DNA of 12,938 nucleotides. It comes from Candidatus Peregrinibacteria bacterium (GTDB lineage: Bacteria; Patescibacteriota; Gracilibacteria; UBA1369). A model generated the notes under the pieces. That model saw only the letters and a list, made by a program, of their open reading frames with translations. It was not told where the DNA came from and did not search any database. Positions 1-5,499 of the stretch are shown here, in pieces (within the stretch, counting starts at the first letter, position 1; each line of letters starts with the position of its first letter). The position numbers and the translations under genes are program-made. Where the stretch lies: positions 1-12,938 of the forward strand of contig JADLFY010000139.1 of NCBI GenBank assembly GCA_020849575.1, in the 5' to 3' direction.

Positions 1-1317
1 ATCCAAATCATAATTGAGCGGAGAATAAATACCGGTATCGGTTTTGATCTGAAAAGGCAGATCAGGAATAATGGTTGCCGCTGTATCACCATTTTCCAAT
101 GCCAATAAATACAAAAAAGGCTTGAGTGCAGATCCAGGCTGACGAAGTGCAGTGATCAAATCAACCTGGCCATCAATCTGCTCATTGAAAAAATCCTGGC
201 TGCCTACCCAAACCAGAATTTCACCACTGGTTTTGTCGGCTGCCAAAAGAGCAGCATTAGTAACGTGTTTATCGGCGAGTCTGGACAATTGATAATCAAT
301 AATCTGTTCAGCTTTTTTTTGCAGATCCAAATCAATAGTAGTTTGAATTTCCAATCCGGAATAAAGCAGATCTTCACCATATTTAGCTTCCAATTCAGCC
401 AGCAAATGCTGAACGAAATGAGGAGCTTCGATTTTTACACGCGAGGTGGCGAAATGTAATTCTTCCTGAAAAGCCTGATCGGCGGCGGCGGAAGAGATGG
501 GAGTGAAGATACTGCGGGTGGAAGGAGTGCTGGTGGGGAGGGGGTCGAGAGAGGGGGCGGGGGTGACAGCGTTGGGGGCGGCGAAGCCGCCCGGAGTTGA
601 CTGGGCGAGCCGGTCAAGCACGTAGCGTTGACGTTTTTTGGCTTTGTCAAAATTGACCAGGGGGTTGAATTGCGATGGGGATTGGGGGAGACCGGCGAGC
701 ATGGTCAATTCGGCCAGGTCCAGGTCAGCCAGGTTTTTATTGAAATAACGCAGAGCTGCCTCGCCTGCCCCGTAAGCTTGATTACCAAAGTAAACAGTAT
801 TTAGATATTGTTCGAGCACCTGATCTTTACTGTAGAGATTGCTGAGACGAATGGCGTAAGCGGTTTCAATAATTTTTTCCTGAAAAGTTCTTTCCCGATT
901 GGTACCCATTAAATTTCTAACCAGCTGCTGCGTAATGGTAGAAGCCCCACTGGTAATTCTTTTTTCCAAAGAATTATAAAAAAAGGCCCGGGCAATTGAT
1001 CCAATATCTATACCAATATGTTGATAAAAGTCACTGTCCTCGCTGACCAGGACAGCCTGAACAAAATCCTTGGGCATTTCAGCCAGAGTCAAATAGGTTT
1101 TGCGTCCCTGCCCGGGACTGAGTACTTCATAAAGCAATTGTCCGCGTCGATCAAAGATTTTGGTGGAGAGATGATGAGGTCGGAGGGTAAGAGTTTCAGG
1201 GATTGGCAAAAAATAAGCTATGTATAAATAGCCAGCGAGGACGATTAAAATAGAAACGACAAAAAAACCGCCAATGGCAATTAGTATTTTGCGAATTGGC
1301 GATTTGGATTTTTTCAT
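1..1317 (-). CDS. Class A penicillin-binding protein (PBP1A/1C type), 3' end outside window
   Basis: Bifunctional peptidoglycan synthase: glycosyltransferase (GT) followed by a transpeptidase, anchored in the membrane and acting outside it. The ORF is open from the ATG at 1317 to the window edge (439 residues). Seen in order: basic N-terminus (MKKSKSPIRK) and a membrane span at about 11-36; the GT motif SEDSDFYQHIGID with catalytic Glu93; GASTITQQL at 124-132 and further GT51-type sequence to about 225; a Pro/Ser/Thr/Ala-rich linker at about 238-280; then the transpeptidase with SxxK in RQPGSALKPF (Ser396, Lys399) and YSPLNYD near the cut. SxN and KTG would lie beyond the window. No Shine-Dalgarno is visible. 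It lies 51 nt downstream of the HTH gene with no clear promoter between, so cotranscription is likely. The family is clear; the choice between PBP1A and PBP1C is not. Confidence 0.96.
   Translation of the reverse strand, partial: MKKSKSPIRKILIAIGGFFVVSILIVLAGYLYIAYFLPIPETLTLRPHHLSTKIFDRRGQLLYEVLSPGQGRKTYLTLAEMPKDFVQAVLVSEDSDFYQHIGIDIGSIARAFFYNSLEKRITSGASTITQQLVRNLMGTNRERTFQEKIIETAYAIRLSNLYSKDQVLEQYLNTVYFGNQAYGAGEAALRYFNKNLADLDLAELTMLAGLPQSPSQFNPLVNFDKAKKRQRYVLDRLAQSTPGGFAAPNAVTPAPSLDPLPTSTPSTRSIFTPISSAAADQAFQEELHFATSRVKIEAPHFVQHLLAELEAKYGEDLLYSGLEIQTTIDLDLQKKAEQIIDYQLSRLADKHVTNAALLAADKTSGEILVWVGSQDFFNEQIDGQVDLITALRQPGSALKPFLYLLALENGDTAATIIPDLPFQIKTDTGIYSPLNYDLD
480..600 (+). other. GC-rich, G-tract-rich segment encoding the PBP interdomain linker
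   Basis: Within an AT-rich region, this stretch is strikingly GC-rich and G-skewed on the plus strand, which is the template strand of the PBP gene. G-runs lie at 535-538, 540-544, 553-557, 559-563 and 574-578. Loops between the first four runs are 1, 8 and 1 nt, so a G-quadruplex in single-stranded DNA is conceivable. On the coding strand the segment gives a low-complexity Ala/Pro/Ser/Thr linker between the GT and transpeptidase domains. The reading frame stays open through it, so it is not an assembly break. Confidence 0.6.
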
Positions 1318-1368
1318 TGAATTGGCTTGAGCCAGATTGCTATTTGGTCAGCTCGTCAGAATTTTGAT

Positions 1369-1803
1369 TTAAGCTCTTTTCCAAAATTGAAACCAGCGTT
1401 TCTTTTTACCTGGTTCTTCCAATAATTTCACCTGGTTTTCCAAAGCAGTGAATCTTTCCTGAAATACTTTTACAAATCTCATAAAAGTTTCTTTGTCTTT
1501 GCGGTTTTCATCAACCAGTCTGTCCAAAGTTCTTTTCTGATCCATAACATCATCTTTGGAGGCATATTCTGTAACCAGTGAAGTTTGTTCGGCTTCTGCC
1601 AAGCCTTTTTTGACACTTCCATGTTCACGATCCATTTTGTAAAGAGCGAACAGAGCCCCTTCTTCAATCAGATAATTAAAGCCCTGAGGAGTTTTTTGTT
1701 TTTTAGCGTGAATTTTTTTTGACTTGAGTGCTCGTCTAATAGTCTGAACTGATTTACCTACAACATCTGCAGCTTCTTGAATGGAGTATAAAGTTTCAGC
1801 CAT
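1369..1803 (-). CDS. HTH (MerR/excisionase-like) protein with C-terminal coiled coil
   Basis: A 144-residue protein. Residues 5-50 look like a MerR/excisionase-type winged helix-turn-helix: YSIQEAADVVGKSVQTIRRA followed by a basic stretch (KSKKIHAKKQK) and GFNYLI, the usual order of recognition helix and wing. Residues about 85-130 form a charged helical segment with heptad-like spacing, probably a coiled coil for oligomerisation. The C-terminus is basic and aromatic (KKKRWFQFWKRA), which might contact membrane or nucleic acid. The ATG at 1803 is the only start that keeps the full HTH. No Shine-Dalgarno is visible. The gene precedes the PBP gene in the same direction with a 51-nt gap, so it may be its first operon partner. 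DNA binding is well supported by pattern; the target is unknown, although an inverted repeat in its own promoter is a candidate. Confidence 0.8.
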   Translation of the reverse strand: MAETLYSIQEAADVVGKSVQTIRRALKSKKIHAKKQKTPQGFNYLIEEGALFALYKMDREHGSVKKGLAEAEQTSLVTEYASKDDVMDQKRTLDRLVDENRKDKETFMRFVKVFQERFTALENQVKLLEEPGKKKRWFQFWKRA

Positions 1804-1858
1804 AAGGTTTGACTAATTAAATTTATTAATTGTTTTTCTCAGCAACAAGCGTGTCCTT

Positions 1859-1886
1859 ATATTAAGGTTTCATTTTGAATAATCAA
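1859..1886 (-). promoter_or_regulatory. Candidate promoter of the HTH gene with an inverted repeat at the -10
   Basis: Minus-strand TTGATT (1886-1881) and TAATAT (1864-1859) are separated by 16 bp, a moderate sigma70-type match. The -10 lies inside the inverted repeat CCTTA-TAT-TAAGG (1855-1867), a possible operator for self-regulation by the HTH protein. Other -10 registers in this AT-rich stretch are possible. Confidence 0.4.
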
Positions 1887-1976
1887 GTTTGCGCTAAAAA
1901 ACCTGCTTGACGATGTAAAGTTTTTCAGTCGTACTTTGTTCAAAACTCTGATTAATTAAATTTAAAAAATTGATAC

Positions 1977-1999
1977 AAAAAAAATCCCCAATGGGATTT
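1977..1999 (-). terminator. Rho-independent terminator after tRNA-Lys
   Basis: Read on the minus strand, a perfect 7-bp stem AAATCCC/GGGATTT with a 4-nt loop (ATTG) is followed directly by a T-run (8 A on the plus strand, 1977-1984, partly shared with the stem). It begins 2 nt after the CCA end of tRNA-Lys, so it ends the tRNA transcript and separates it from the HTH gene. Confidence 0.85.
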
Positions 2000-2001
2000 C
2001 A

Positions 2002-2077
2002 TGGTGGGTCAGCCCGGGATCGAACCGGGGACCATCGCCTTAAAAGGGCGCTGCTCTACCAGCTGAGCTACTGACCC
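2002..2077 (-). tRNA. tRNA-Lys (anticodon TTT)
   Basis: A full 76-nt cloverleaf. Acceptor GGGTCAG/CTGACCC (7 bp), D-arm GCTC-AGCTGGTA-GAGC, anticodon loop CTTTTAA (anticodon TTT), T-arm CCCGG-TTCGATC-CCGGG, discriminator A and encoded CCA. One oddity is that the outermost anticodon-stem pair (27-43) reads G-A rather than a Watson-Crick or wobble pair. It has its own upstream promoter and downstream terminator, so it is a single-gene transcript. Confidence 0.97.
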
Positions 2078-2110
2078 ACAAATTTTGGAAAAGCTATCGA
2101 ACGCGGCGTT

Positions 2111-2138
2111 ATTCTAGCAAGCTCAGATTTAGAATCAA
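2111..2138 (-). promoter_or_regulatory. Extended -10 promoter of tRNA-Lys
   Basis: Minus strand: -35 TTGATT (2138-2133), 16-bp spacer, -10 TAGAAT (2116-2111) preceded by TGC, giving an extended -10 TGnTAGAAT. The predicted transcript start near 2104 leaves a leader of about 27 nt before the tRNA 5' end at 2077. Confidence 0.7.
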
Positions 2139-2159
2139 GCTTTTTTTCTGCTGATTCTA
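2130..2159. repeat. Inverted repeat between membrane-protein gene and tRNA-Lys promoter
   Basis: Perfect 8-bp arms TAGAATCA (2130-2137) and TGATTCTA (2152-2159) flank a 14-nt T-rich centre. It lies 8 bp beyond the stop codon of the membrane-protein gene and overlaps the tRNA-Lys -35 element. In the leftward transcript it could form a hairpin, but no T-run follows the stem, so it is not a standard terminator. It could slow transcript read-through or bind a protein. Confidence 0.5.
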
Positions 2160-2167
2160 TTCAAAGC

Positions 2168-2743
2168 CTATTCAGAACGGTTTCTCTGGAAAATACTGAT
2201 GGCGACAAAGAGCAAACCAGGCAAAGCAAACCAGACATCATGCCAGTCCAGTAGACCTCTGACAAAACGTGATTGTTCGTAGACTTCTTTGAAGGATTCG
2301 GAAATTCCAGCAGTACCACTGATCAGGCTTCCACCATTGGCAAAAACAATAATTGTACTGAGAATCAAACCACCACTGAGCAAAGACAAAACGGTTAAAG
2401 TGGCTAATTTCAAAGCACTATGCTGATCTGGTGGATCATCTACCTGATAGTCTCCATAAATTACCAGTAAAACTATAATCGCAATGAAGATCAGCACTTT
2501 TAGAATAGAAGCGAACTGACCAATACCACCAGAATAACCAAGAAAAGCTGAAAGTTTCATGAAGAAAGAACTTTGATTGGCAATTTGCTGAAAAACATTT
2601 CCCAAACCGTCAGCGGAAATAGTAGCGATATAAGTGGCGATAATTATTTTGAGTGTTTCTTTTCGTCCGATGATAAAACTATATGCCGTAACGATGGCAA
2701 AGAAGACGATGATAAACAAATCCCAAGATAGCTTTAAGTCCAT
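2168..2743 (-). CDS. Multi-pass membrane protein of unknown function
   Basis: A 191-residue, very hydrophobic protein. Likely membrane segments are at about 8-25, 31-45, 79-96, 114-134 and 170-185. A short acidic loop (YGDYQVDDPPDQ, about 97-107) lies after the third, and the C-terminus is basic (FQRNRSE). The overall layout resembles small CvpA-like membrane proteins, but no diagnostic motif is seen and I do not assign the family. The ATG at 2743 is preceded by only a weak AGAG. A consensus TATAAT promoter lies just upstream, so the gene is probably transcribed alone. The next gene downstream is tRNA-Lys in the same direction. Confidence 0.8.
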   Translation of the reverse strand: MDLKLSWDLFIIVFFAIVTAYSFIIGRKETLKIIIATYIATISADGLGNVFQQIANQSSFFMKLSAFLGYSGGIGQFASILKVLIFIAIIVLLVIYGDYQVDDPPDQHSALKLATLTVLSLLSGGLILSTIIVFANGGSLISGTAGISESFKEVYEQSRFVRGLLDWHDVWFALPGLLFVAISIFQRNRSE

Positions 2744-2772
2744 GCTCTGATTTATTTTTATTTTCTAGGCTA

Positions 2773-2800
2773 ATTATAGGCGGAACTGGGAAATCTGCAA
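2773..2800 (-). promoter_or_regulatory. Promoter of the membrane-protein gene
   Basis: Minus strand: perfect -10 TATAAT (2778-2773) with a weak -35 TTGCAG (2800-2795) at a 16-bp spacing. The predicted start near 2766 leaves a leader of about 23 nt to the ATG at 2743. Confidence 0.65.
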
Positions 2801-2819
2801 TCTAATTGATACTGTTTGA

Positions 2820-3809
2820 TCAGGATGCCCTTTTTATGTCAATTGCCCGTAAGTTTTTTTGAATGAGCTGATTGACCACTGAACTGATTTGATCCGGGTT
2901 GAGACTGCTGCCGTTTTCCCGTGAGCTGCCTATAACAGTATCTCCTCCTCCCCAGCCTTTATACTCGTCCAGCTGATTGAAAGCATGGGCAAATTGAGGT
3001 AAATCAAAATAATGGATATTGTCAGAAATTCTGGTGAAAACATAAGACCAGGTACCGGATTCCCTCTGTCGTGCACTGACAATGGCCTTGTGACCGTCAG
3101 CAATTGCCCCGATTCTGCCCTGCTTTCCAGATTCAGAAATCATTACCCAGTTTTTGGCCTGATGGATTTTGGAATAACCCGTATCAGCCTTTTGGCGACG
3201 ATGGGTGCCGTCCACATATCTTTTGATACGTTTGCCAACCTGTTCAATTACATCAACATATTGACTGGGGTCTTTTTTGTCCAGATGGCCGGATAAGCGG
3301 AATTCCCGATAGGGATCAGTGGCCCAGAAAACTGATTGAATCACTGGATCAGTAAGGCTCATGGGATAAGTTGCGCAGGTAGTATCAATTTTATCCAGAA
3401 CATCGACGAATTGCTCCAACCTTCTGCGTGTATCAGTCAAAACCAGGTGAGGTTCCCGCAAAATCAAAATTGCTCCGGCTTCATCTTCATCGCAATCATT
3501 GGCATGAGCAATAATTCTGGCAGCTTCCCCACTTCTAAAAGTTTCCAAAATACCCTGGCGTATTTCCATCCATACCTGGGCCATGGTGGCTCTGGTATAA
3601 AGGCGATTGGTATGGTGGTGATCAAAACTCGCCCGCGGGGCAATAATATCCTTCCGGCTCAAACCCTGTACATAACCGTCAAGCGCAATGCTGAACGGCG
3701 GAGATTCCTCGATAAATTTTTCCCAAGATATTCCTTCCTGCTGTGGTTTAATAACTAGGCTAAAATCCACAGCTTGTTTCAAACGGCTACCACTTAAACG
3801 TTCTAACAT
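2820..3809 (-). CDS. DHH-superfamily phosphoesterase-like protein, divergent
   Basis: A 329-residue, soluble-looking protein. The DHH hallmark is in ASFDHHHTNRLYTRAT (Asp63-His66). An acidic cluster, HANDCDEDEAGAIL (about 102-114), may supply the metal-binding Asp that follows DHH in the family. The C-terminal third ends in GWGGGDTVIGSSRENGSSL (285-303), which looks like the DHHA1 substrate-binding Gly-rich motif (usually GGGGH...). Known relatives hydrolyse phosphodiesters such as cyclic dinucleotides, nanoRNA or pyrophosphate. The usual N-terminal HxDxDG motif is not visible in the 60 residues before DHH, so the active site is atypical and activity is uncertain. The ATG at 3809 has no Shine-Dalgarno. 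A 4-bp stem with a GCAA loop (3818-3829) lies just upstream of it. Confidence 0.7.
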   Translation of the reverse strand: MLERLSGSRLKQAVDFSLVIKPQQEGISWEKFIEESPPFSIALDGYVQGLSRKDIIAPRASFDHHHTNRLYTRATMAQVWMEIRQGILETFRSGEAARIIAHANDCDEDEAGAILILREPHLVLTDTRRRLEQFVDVLDKIDTTCATYPMSLTDPVIQSVFWATDPYREFRLSGHLDKKDPSQYVDVIEQVGKRIKRYVDGTHRRQKADTGYSKIHQAKNWVMISESGKQGRIGAIADGHKAIVSARQRESGTWSYVFTRISDNIHYFDLPQFAHAFNQLDEYKGWGGGDTVIGSSRENGSSLNPDQISSVVNQLIQKNLRAIDIKRAS

Positions 3810-3845
3810 AATTTTTTGAGGTTGCCCTCTAAAGTAAAGTTTATT

Positions 3846-3888
3846 TTTGTCTACAAGATCCCATAATCATGAATAACTTGTGGACAAG
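3846..3888. promoter_or_regulatory. Pair of TTGT-N2-ACAA palindromes upstream of the DHH-like gene
   Basis: TTTGTCTACAAG (3846-3857) and the perfect palindrome CTTGTGGACAAG (3877-3888) share TTGT-N2-ACAA. Their centres are 31 bp apart, about three helical turns, and they lie 37-79 bp upstream of the DHH-gene ATG. The layout suits a dimeric regulator bound on one DNA face. On the minus strand TTGTCCACA also resembles a DnaA box. No clear -10/-35 pair could be fixed here. Confidence 0.4.
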
Positions 3889-3991
3889 AACTGCTTTGCT
3901 TTTATTTACCTGGAAAATTGACCGTACGATGGCAAATTTTACTCCGCTTTAGGGGTAAGTCAAGCAAGACCAGGTAAGTGGTCAGAAGTGG

Positions 3992-4450
3992 CTACATGCC
4001 TTCTTGATTCTTCAGTGCAGCTTCACGAAGAGCAAAATTGTACATTCTTCTAACCCGGCCTATATTGGCTACCTCAAGCATTTTTTTGGCCAAAGGTTCA
4101 GGATGGCTGCTCAACATTTTCTCAATAGCCTCCAGACAGCTCAGATCATCTTTGCTGGGTGGCAATCCCTGATCTTTCATTTTGTAGCCGACCAATCCTC
4201 CTATTTCAAATAGACTGGAAACTGAGCCGTCCGCGTCGACCAGACAAAAAATAAAAAGAGCCGCTCGGGGAACACAGGAAAGCATTACTCTTTGGCCTTT
4301 TTTTAAAGTGAAATTTGGTTCAATCTGTTGAATGTGCTTACTGATATCCAACTCCCATTCTGCTGATTTATCAGTCATTACTTCAGGCTGATATACACCT
4401 CCCTCTATTACTCTTGGCTCAAAACCTCCATTACCTTTTTCTTTACTCAT
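3992..4450 (-). CDS. Hypothetical protein, 152 residues
   Basis: I do not recognise this protein. It is soluble-looking, with a charged Gly-rich N-terminus (MSKEKGNGGFEPRV), a mixed central part that could be beta-rich (KGQRVMLSCVPRAALFIFCL, about 51-70), and a helical basic C-terminal third (ANIGRVRRMYNFALREAALK, about 128-147). I chose the ATG at 4450 over an in-frame TTG at 4510, because the TTG lies inside a good -35 element (TTGACT) and the predicted transcript starts near 4475, downstream of it. The next gene upstream ends at 4523, so the two are close and co-directional but this one has its own likely promoter. A 5-bp hairpin (3968-3983) follows the stop. Confidence 0.7.
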   Translation of the reverse strand: MSKEKGNGGFEPRVIEGGVYQPEVMTDKSAEWELDISKHIQQIEPNFTLKKGQRVMLSCVPRAALFIFCLVDADGSVSSLFEIGGLVGYKMKDQGLPPSKDDLSCLEAIEKMLSSHPEPLAKKMLEVANIGRVRRMYNFALREAALKNQEGM

Positions 4451-4481
4451 AAATTTATTGATTAAAAATACTGAAAAGACG

Positions 4482-4510
4482 AAAATACCATCGGCCTGTG
4501 CATAAGTCAA
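4482..4510 (-). promoter_or_regulatory. Promoter of the 152-residue protein gene
   Basis: Minus strand: -35 TTGACT (4510-4505), 17-bp spacer, -10 TATTTT (4487-4482). The predicted start near 4475 gives a leader of about 25 nt to the ATG at 4450. This decides the start codon of the downstream gene. Confidence 0.6.
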
Positions 4511-4522
4511 TAGTACTAGTGT

Positions 4523-5179
4523 TTAGTCTTTTTTGATTACCTTAATTAATTTGGCCCCATTCCAGACTTCAATAGGCGCGTAATTAAACTGAAAATCATC
4601 AATAATGATTTCTGCTTTTCCTGAACTACCTTTCACTTTGAAATATTCTTTGGCGAAGTCATTATTGCTAAAACAGAAAAATGGATTGCCTCCATTAGGG
4701 AAAATAGCTGGTATTTTTTGTATAGAGGCGGCATCAGCTTCAAAACAGACTGTGTCTGGATGAAAAGACTCATCATCTCCGTAATAATTATATGTTCCGC
4801 TTAAAGTTGTTTGGCCGGAGAAGCCAATGGCGAGATTTTCTTCAGAAATATCGGCTTTTCGCAAGGGTTCAATTGATTTTGTGGTCATTCCCGCTACTTT
4901 ATCTCCTACTTTGAGCGTTGAATATCTAAATTGATTTTCCTGGAGTGGTTTTTTTAATTGCTCATATATTTCTTTCGCATATACTGCGTCTTTTTCTGCT
5001 TTTGTGAGCTTGGTGGTAAGATTATTTTCTGTCTGTTCTAAGGTGGTAATTTTGTCTTGAAGATTTTTGAGTTCTACTTTCTGACTGAGATTGATTGTCC
5101 AAAGGTAAATGGCTAATCCTGAGGCAATCAAGAGGAGTACAGTAAGAGTCAGGTAATGAAGTTTGGTATTTATTTTCAC
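4523..5179 (-). CDS. Membrane-anchored coiled-coil protein of unknown function
   Basis: A 218-residue protein with a GTG start. It has a short basic N-terminus and one membrane span at about 8-29 (LTLTVLLLIASGLAIYLW), so most of it should be extracytoplasmic. Residues about 33-78 are a coiled coil (LSQKVELKNLQDKITTLEQT onward). A globular, probably beta-rich C-terminal domain follows, with two cysteines (Cys145, Cys169) that could pair. YSTLKVGDKVAGM (86-98) and the final VWNGAKLIKVIKK read like beta strands. No known family is recognised. No in-frame ATG lies between the tRNA and the coding region, hence GTG. The gene begins 29 nt after tRNA-Glu, with no clear terminator between, so it may be read from the tRNA promoter. 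Confidence 0.75.
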   Translation of the reverse strand: MKINTKLHYLTLTVLLLIASGLAIYLWTINLSQKVELKNLQDKITTLEQTENNLTTKLTKAEKDAVYAKEIYEQLKKPLQENQFRYSTLKVGDKVAGMTTKSIEPLRKADISEENLAIGFSGQTTLSGTYNYYGDDESFHPDTVCFEADAASIQKIPAIFPNGGNPFFCFSNNDFAKEYFKVKGSSGKAEIIIDDFQFNYAPIEVWNGAKLIKVIKKD

Positions 5180-5208
5180 AACTAATTGGAAAATTTGATA
5201 ATTTTTTC

Positions 5209-5283
5209 TGGTAGTCCTAAGGGGAATCGAACCCCTGTTCTCGCCTTGAGAAGGCGATGTCCTAACCGCTAGACGATAGGACC
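5209..5283 (-). tRNA. tRNA-Glu (anticodon CTC)
   Basis: A 75-nt cloverleaf. Acceptor GGTCCTA/TAGGACT with a G-U first pair, D-arm GTCT-AGCGGTTA-GGAC, anticodon stem TCGCC/GGCGA with loop TTCTCAA (anticodon CTC), T-arm AGGGG-TTCGATT-CCCCT, and encoded CCA. It lies 19 nt downstream of tRNA-Val and is probably cotranscribed with it. Confidence 0.97.
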
Positions 5284-5302
5284 ATTTATGGTGGGAACTT
5301 TA

Positions 5303-5378
5303 TGGTGCAGCCAAGAGGATTCGAACCTCTGACCTCCTCGACGTCAACGAGGCGCTCTACCAACTGAGCTATGGCTGC
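5303..5378 (-). tRNA. tRNA-Val (anticodon GAC)
   Basis: A 76-nt cloverleaf. Acceptor GCAGCCA/TGGCTGC, D-arm GCTC-AGTTGGTA-GAGC, anticodon stem CCTCG/CGAGG with loop TTGACGT (anticodon GAC, with G at position 37), T-arm AGAGG-TTCGAAT-CCTCT, and encoded CCA. First gene of a tRNA-Val/tRNA-Glu transcript. Confidence 0.96.
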
Positions 5379-5390
5379 TGATGCAGAAGG

Positions 5391-5419
5391 AATTTAGCTG
5401 AAGTGCTGGTTTTTATCAA
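5391..5419 (-). promoter_or_regulatory. Promoter of the tRNA-Val/tRNA-Glu transcript
   Basis: Minus strand: -35 TTGATA (5419-5414), 17-bp spacer, -10 TAAATT (5396-5391). The predicted start near 5384 is about 6 nt before the mature tRNA-Val 5' end. It is divergent from the dnaJ promoter, about 28 bp away. Confidence 0.65.
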
Positions 5420-5446
5420 GAATTTTTGAGAGGGAAGGAGTGATGC

Positions 5447-5475
5447 TTGCCAGTGAATTAGCAATCTGATAGATT
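5447..5475 (+). promoter_or_regulatory. dnaJ: Promoter of dnaJ
   Basis: Plus strand: -35 TTGCCA (5447-5452), 17-bp spacer, -10 TAGATT (5470-5475). The predicted start near 5482 leaves a leader of about 18 nt to the ATG at 5500. That makes the in-frame GTG at 5485 an unlikely start. Confidence 0.55.
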
Positions 5476-5491
5476 TGGTGCCAAGTGCTAA
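5458..5491. promoter_or_regulatory. CIRCE-like inverted repeat in the dnaJ promoter
   Basis: TTAGCAATC (5458-5466) and AAGTGCTAA (5483-5491) resemble the two halves of the HrcA operator CIRCE (TTAGCACTC-N9-GAGTGCTAA), but the spacer is 16 rather than 9 bp and each half deviates. The halves lie in the promoter spacer and at the predicted transcript start, where a repressor would block initiation. An HrcA link is only a guess. Confidence 0.35.
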
Positions 5492-5499
5492 AAACTTTT

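Noticed and set aside
1814..1964. Direct repeat of the 12-mer TAATTAAATTTA (1814-1825 and 1953-1964)
   Set aside because: Pure A/T sequence in an AT-rich intergenic region; chance is a sufficient explanation.
3012..3758. Plus-strand open frames of 94 and 140 codons opposite the DHH-like gene
   Set aside because: They lie wholly antisense to a gene with recognisable motifs and show no family features or promoter of their own.
3818..3829. GAGG-GCAA-CCTC hairpin in the leader of the DHH-like gene as an RNA switch
   Set aside because: Only 4 bp, and the GAGG it would mask is too far from the ATG to act as a Shine-Dalgarno.
4451..4510. An N-terminal extension of the 152-residue protein from TTG 4510
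   Set aside because: The TTG forms the -35 of a good promoter whose predicted start lies downstream of it; ATG 4450 gives a more typical N-terminus.
5434..5469. A nine-codon-scale mini-ORF (ATG at 5443 to TGA at 5467-5469) behind AAGGAG, as a possible dnaJ leader peptide
   Set aside because: The purine motif is only 2 nt from the ATG, and the mini-ORF lies upstream of the predicted dnaJ transcript start, so it would not be in that mRNA.
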